Below, piece after piece: positions 61,493 through 64,000 of a stretch of DNA of 64,000 nucleotides. The first letter of the stretch is position 1. Each line of letters begins with the position of its first letter. Source of the stretch: Fomitopsis serialis (lineage: Eukaryota; Basidiomycota; Agaricomycetes; Polyporales; Fomitopsidaceae). The stretch spans positions 1 through 64,000 of the forward strand of contig NW_025955080.1 of assembly GCF_022376445.1 (NCBI RefSeq), read 5' to 3'. The notes under the pieces are model-generated. The model was given only the letters and a program-made list of their open reading frames with translations. It searched no databases and was not told where the DNA came from. The position numbers and the translations under genes are program-made.

Positions 61493-64000
61493 ATGACCGA
61501 CGCAGGAGCACCAGCCTCGAAGGCGGCTTCAATGCCTGCACGCGGACACTCCACTGCACCTGTCTTTGACGAGTCAGAACCTTTCTCATTCAACCGCTTT
61601 TTCCAAGACCTCGAAACACACTTCGCACGATGCCGAGTTACCGACGACTCCGACAAGAAGTCATGGGCAGTTCGCTACCCTCCTATCCGCGTCTCCGACC
61701 TATGGATGATGCAGCCAACATTCAAGGATGCTACGAAGCCCTACGAGGAGTTCGTGACCGCCCTACGAGCACTCTATCCTGGAGCTGATGACGAGCACAA
61801 GTACTCGCTCGCTGATCTCGACACGGTCGTCCATGATCGCATAGAACTCGGGATGACCAATGCCCTCCACCTCGCTGCCTACTACCGCGACTTCTACATG
61901 ATTTCGGAGTACCTGATCGCTCGAGGTTCGCTTTCGACACTCGAACAAGATCGGAAGTTCCAGCAAGGCTTTCCGAATACGCTCTGGGGTCCCATCGAGC
62001 AGTGCCTGTTCATGCGGAACCCTGACCGCTCTCGAAGGAAGCCCTGGACGTTCGCAGAGATCTACGAGTCAGCACAGTGGGTGTTAGATGGTCCTACACC
62101 AGCTTCGACCTTTCGGCAAGCTCGTCCCCCTATGCCTACGACCACACCCGCTGCGTCTATCCTGCCATCCCCACCTGTGACCACGAAGTCCGAAGACCTC
62201 CTACCATTGCTACAGACGCTGATCAAGACCCTCGAGGCCCAGCAGTCTCACAGCCGGTCACCTGAATTCTCGAACAGTCGTGACAGCCCTCGGTGCTTCT
62301 ATTGCGGACGTTCGGGATGTTGGATCGGTGACTGCGAGATGTTCGAAGAAGACAGGAAGAAGGGCCTGTGTCGACGGAACCCCGATGGCAAGATCGTCTC
62401 GTTCGACAACCGCTTCATGAGTCGCCGAGACAGTGAGACCCTCCGAGACGCTATCTACGAACATGCACGTCGTTCGAGCAAGTTAGGACTCAGTTCGTCG
62501 TCTTCGAGTGGTTCAGGCAGTGCTATGCAAGGCGCTACAGCCATGCAGTTGCTCTATGAAGCAGTCAAGAGTCCGCCTATCCCTACGCATGCCCTCGACA
62601 TTGGAGAGATGCTAGCCTGCATGGACGCCCAGCTATCACGGTTGACGGAGATCTATGCTCGGGAACAGCATAAGCAGACCGTTGTCGACCGAGTTGTCAT
62701 CGAGAAGCATCCCCTACGCTCGAACACCCACCTGGCTGATCAACCACTACTACCCATGACGTGTTCGAAGTTTTCGGAGCGAGCCCCAAACTGCCTGTCA
62801 TGTTCGAAGACAAGACCAAGTACCCTAGCGCCTGCGCCAGTCGTCCGACCTACCATCGACACCGAGAGTCCCGCTTTCCCATCTGCAAATGTTCGAGACA
62901 TGACCTACGCACCTCCTCCCACCCAACGTTTCGAAGCGACCCCTACGAAGTTCGAAGCGAGCCCTCGAAATTTCGAAGCATCTCCCACGAAGCGACAGAG
63001 CCGAGCCAGCTTCTTTATAGCACAGCCCCCGCCCCAGCTTGCCGAACTGGCTGTCGAGTCCTCATTGAACACTCCGTGTGTACCATTGACATCTGAGGAG
63101 CTTCGAAAATTGCCTTCGTACCTTCGCGACCGATACTGGGCAGCACTGACGCCTCGGACGGCGGAGCGCAAGACGAACCAGGCGTCTACAAACACTGCAG
63201 CTATGGAACCACTTTCGAACTACAGCCTTATGATCGAAGACACTTCCCCAGCTGTCACCGTGTTAGGGGACCTTCCGGAGGGCAGCCTTACGTTAGAAGA
63301 GACTCCTACGTCTTCAAAGTCTTCAGACATACGACCTACATCTTCGAAATCTTCGGACAGTCGACCTACGTCTCCGAGATTGTCAGATGACCAACCTGCA
63401 CCTCCGAAATGTTCGGACTATCGACCTATGTCTTTGAAGCCTTTGAACGGTGATCTCCCCACGTCGACGGAATCTTTGAGTGCTCCTACGACATTGGACA
63501 CTCCGCCTATCTCTCCGAAATGGCCAGATCATGCCCCTACGTCTCCGAAATCTTCGAACGGTCAAGCCATGTCTCCGAGATTTTCGGACTATCAACAGAT
63601 GTCTTCGAACAATCTCTCTACGCTGATGGAATCCTTGAACACTCCTACGACGTTTGACACCCCTTCTATCCCTTCAGAATTGCAACACCACGCTCCTACG
63701 TCTCAAGAATCTTCGAACTTTCGAGCTACATCTCTGAGATTGTCAGACCACCATCCCAGGTCTACGAAATCTTCGAAGCCTCTTATGCCATTTCTAGAAT
63801 CGTCGAACTGTCCCCTCCCATCTCCGGAACCTTCCGACCTTCCTGCTATGCCTCCGAAATCATTGGATGCTTATGCTTACGCTCCGAAAAGTTCGGACTA
63901 TCTTTCTGCAACTACGACGCCTTTGGATCCTCCTATGATGTCTACCCCCACTCCTTCGATGTTGTCAGACTCTGCTCCTACGTCTTCGAAGTTACCGTGC
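61493..64000 (+). CDS. Retrotransposon gag-like polyprotein, 5' part (runs off window)
   Basis: The frame is open from 61169 to the window end; the ATG at 61493 (MTDAGAPASKAASMPARG) is the first in frame and gives 836 codons so far. A gag/capsid-like region follows: FNRFFQDLETHFARC, SWAVRYPPIRVSDLWMM, YEEFVTALRALYPGADDEH, YRDFYMISEYLIARGSLS and FQQGFPNTLWGPIEQCLF, matching Ty3/gypsy-type gag proteins of Agaricomycetes. A zinc-knuckle-like CFYCGRSGCWIGDC (about 62291-62332) has Cys at the position usually held by His. From about 63270 the product is a degenerate Ser/Pro/Thr-rich repeat. Protease and reverse transcriptase should lie beyond the window. Codon use is rich in TCG AAC and TTC GAA. 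The stop at 61166 could be the end of an upstream open frame. Confidence 0.75.
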   Translation, partial: MTDAGAPASKAASMPARGHSTAPVFDESEPFSFNRFFQDLETHFARCRVTDDSDKKSWAVRYPPIRVSDLWMMQPTFKDATKPYEEFVTALRALYPGADDEHKYSLADLDTVVHDRIELGMTNALHLAAYYRDFYMISEYLIARGSLSTLEQDRKFQQGFPNTLWGPIEQCLFMRNPDRSRRKPWTFAEIYESAQWVLDGPTPASTFRQARPPMPTTTPAASILPSPPVTTKSEDLLPLLQTLIKTLEAQQSHSRSPEFSNSRDSPRCFYCGRSGCWIGDCEMFEEDRKKGLCRRNPDGKIVSFDNRFMSRRDSETLRDAIYEHARRSSKLGLSSSSSSGSGSAMQGATAMQLLYEAVKSPPIPTHALDIGEMLACMDAQLSRLTEIYAREQHKQTVVDRVVIEKHPLRSNTHLADQPLLPMTCSKFSERAPNCLSCSKTRPSTLAPAPVVRPTIDTESPAFPSANVRDMTYAPPPTQRFEATPTKFEASPRNFEASPTKRQSRASFFIAQPPPQLAELAVESSLNTPCVPLTSEELRKLPSYLRDRYWAALTPRTAERKTNQASTNTAAMEPLSNYSLMIEDTSPAVTVLGDLPEGSLTLEETPTSSKSSDIRPTSSKSSDSRPTSPRLSDDQPAPPKCSDYRPMSLKPLNGDLPTSTESLSAPTTLDTPPISPKWPDHAPTSPKSSNGQAMSPRFSDYQQMSSNNLSTLMESLNTPTTFDTPSIPSELQHHAPTSQESSNFRATSLRLSDHHPRSTKSSKPLMPFLESSNCPLPSPEPSDLPAMPPKSLDAYAYAPKSSDYLSATTTPLDPPMMSTPTPSMLSDSAPTSSKLPC
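63270..64000 (+). repeat. Degenerate Ser/Pro repeats inside the gag-like ORF
   Basis: Units close to CCTACGTCTCCGAAATCTTC (encoding PTSPKSS-D/N) recur every 39-54 bases to the window end, each followed by a variable dipeptide before the next PTS or PMS. The spacing is always a multiple of three, so the frame is kept. Confidence 0.7.

Overview
The window looks like nuclear DNA of a filamentous basidiomycete, most likely an Agaricomycete (polypore-like). It is GC-rich, genes carry many introns of about 48-75 nt, and the recognisable proteins are fungal. Exon structures were read by eye from splice sites and family conservation; no search was run.

Layout. 0-10.7 kb is accessory: two diverged copies of a coiled-coil gene (65-1447, 5' end outside the window; about 8643-10635) flank a frameshifted pseudogene of a secreted protein (2449-4223) and a repeat block. 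In that block a 3 kb element with ~60 bp terminal inverted repeats (5388-8355) contains one of two copies of another repeat that starts with a TAATGCAAAC palindrome. 10.9-18.6 kb holds small metabolic or unknown genes: a small secreted protein, a DUF1275 membrane protein, a 68-aa unknown, a short cystathionine beta-synthase, a DOPA 4,5-dioxygenase-like protein and a 74-aa MOZART1 homologue.

18.9-53.7 kb is conserved housekeeping: SF3B1, AP-1 gamma-adaptin, a forkhead factor, DNA ligase IV, RAD9, ELP6, a STE20/PAK kinase and TEL1/ATM (3057 aa). LIG4, RAD9 and TEL1 all act in the response to DNA breaks, but nothing shows co-regulation. At 54.6-56.4 kb lies the intact paralogue of the 2.4 kb pseudogene, in opposite orientation. 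From 58 kb on the DNA is retroelement-derived: a minus-strand LTR end with polypurine tract, a basic/acidic repeat-associated protein, and the 5' part of a plus-strand gag-like ORF with a zinc knuckle that runs off the window.

Main points for a second look: the nested inverted-repeat elements; the secreted LYHG-motif family (intact and broken copy); GC-AG introns in AP-1 gamma and LIG4; an indel-rich patch where the forkhead gene and LIG4 converge; Arg at the SF3B1 K666-equivalent position; a gag knuckle with Cys instead of His; and three short spliced or TATA-led genes that are easily missed. I found no clear new multi-gene system.
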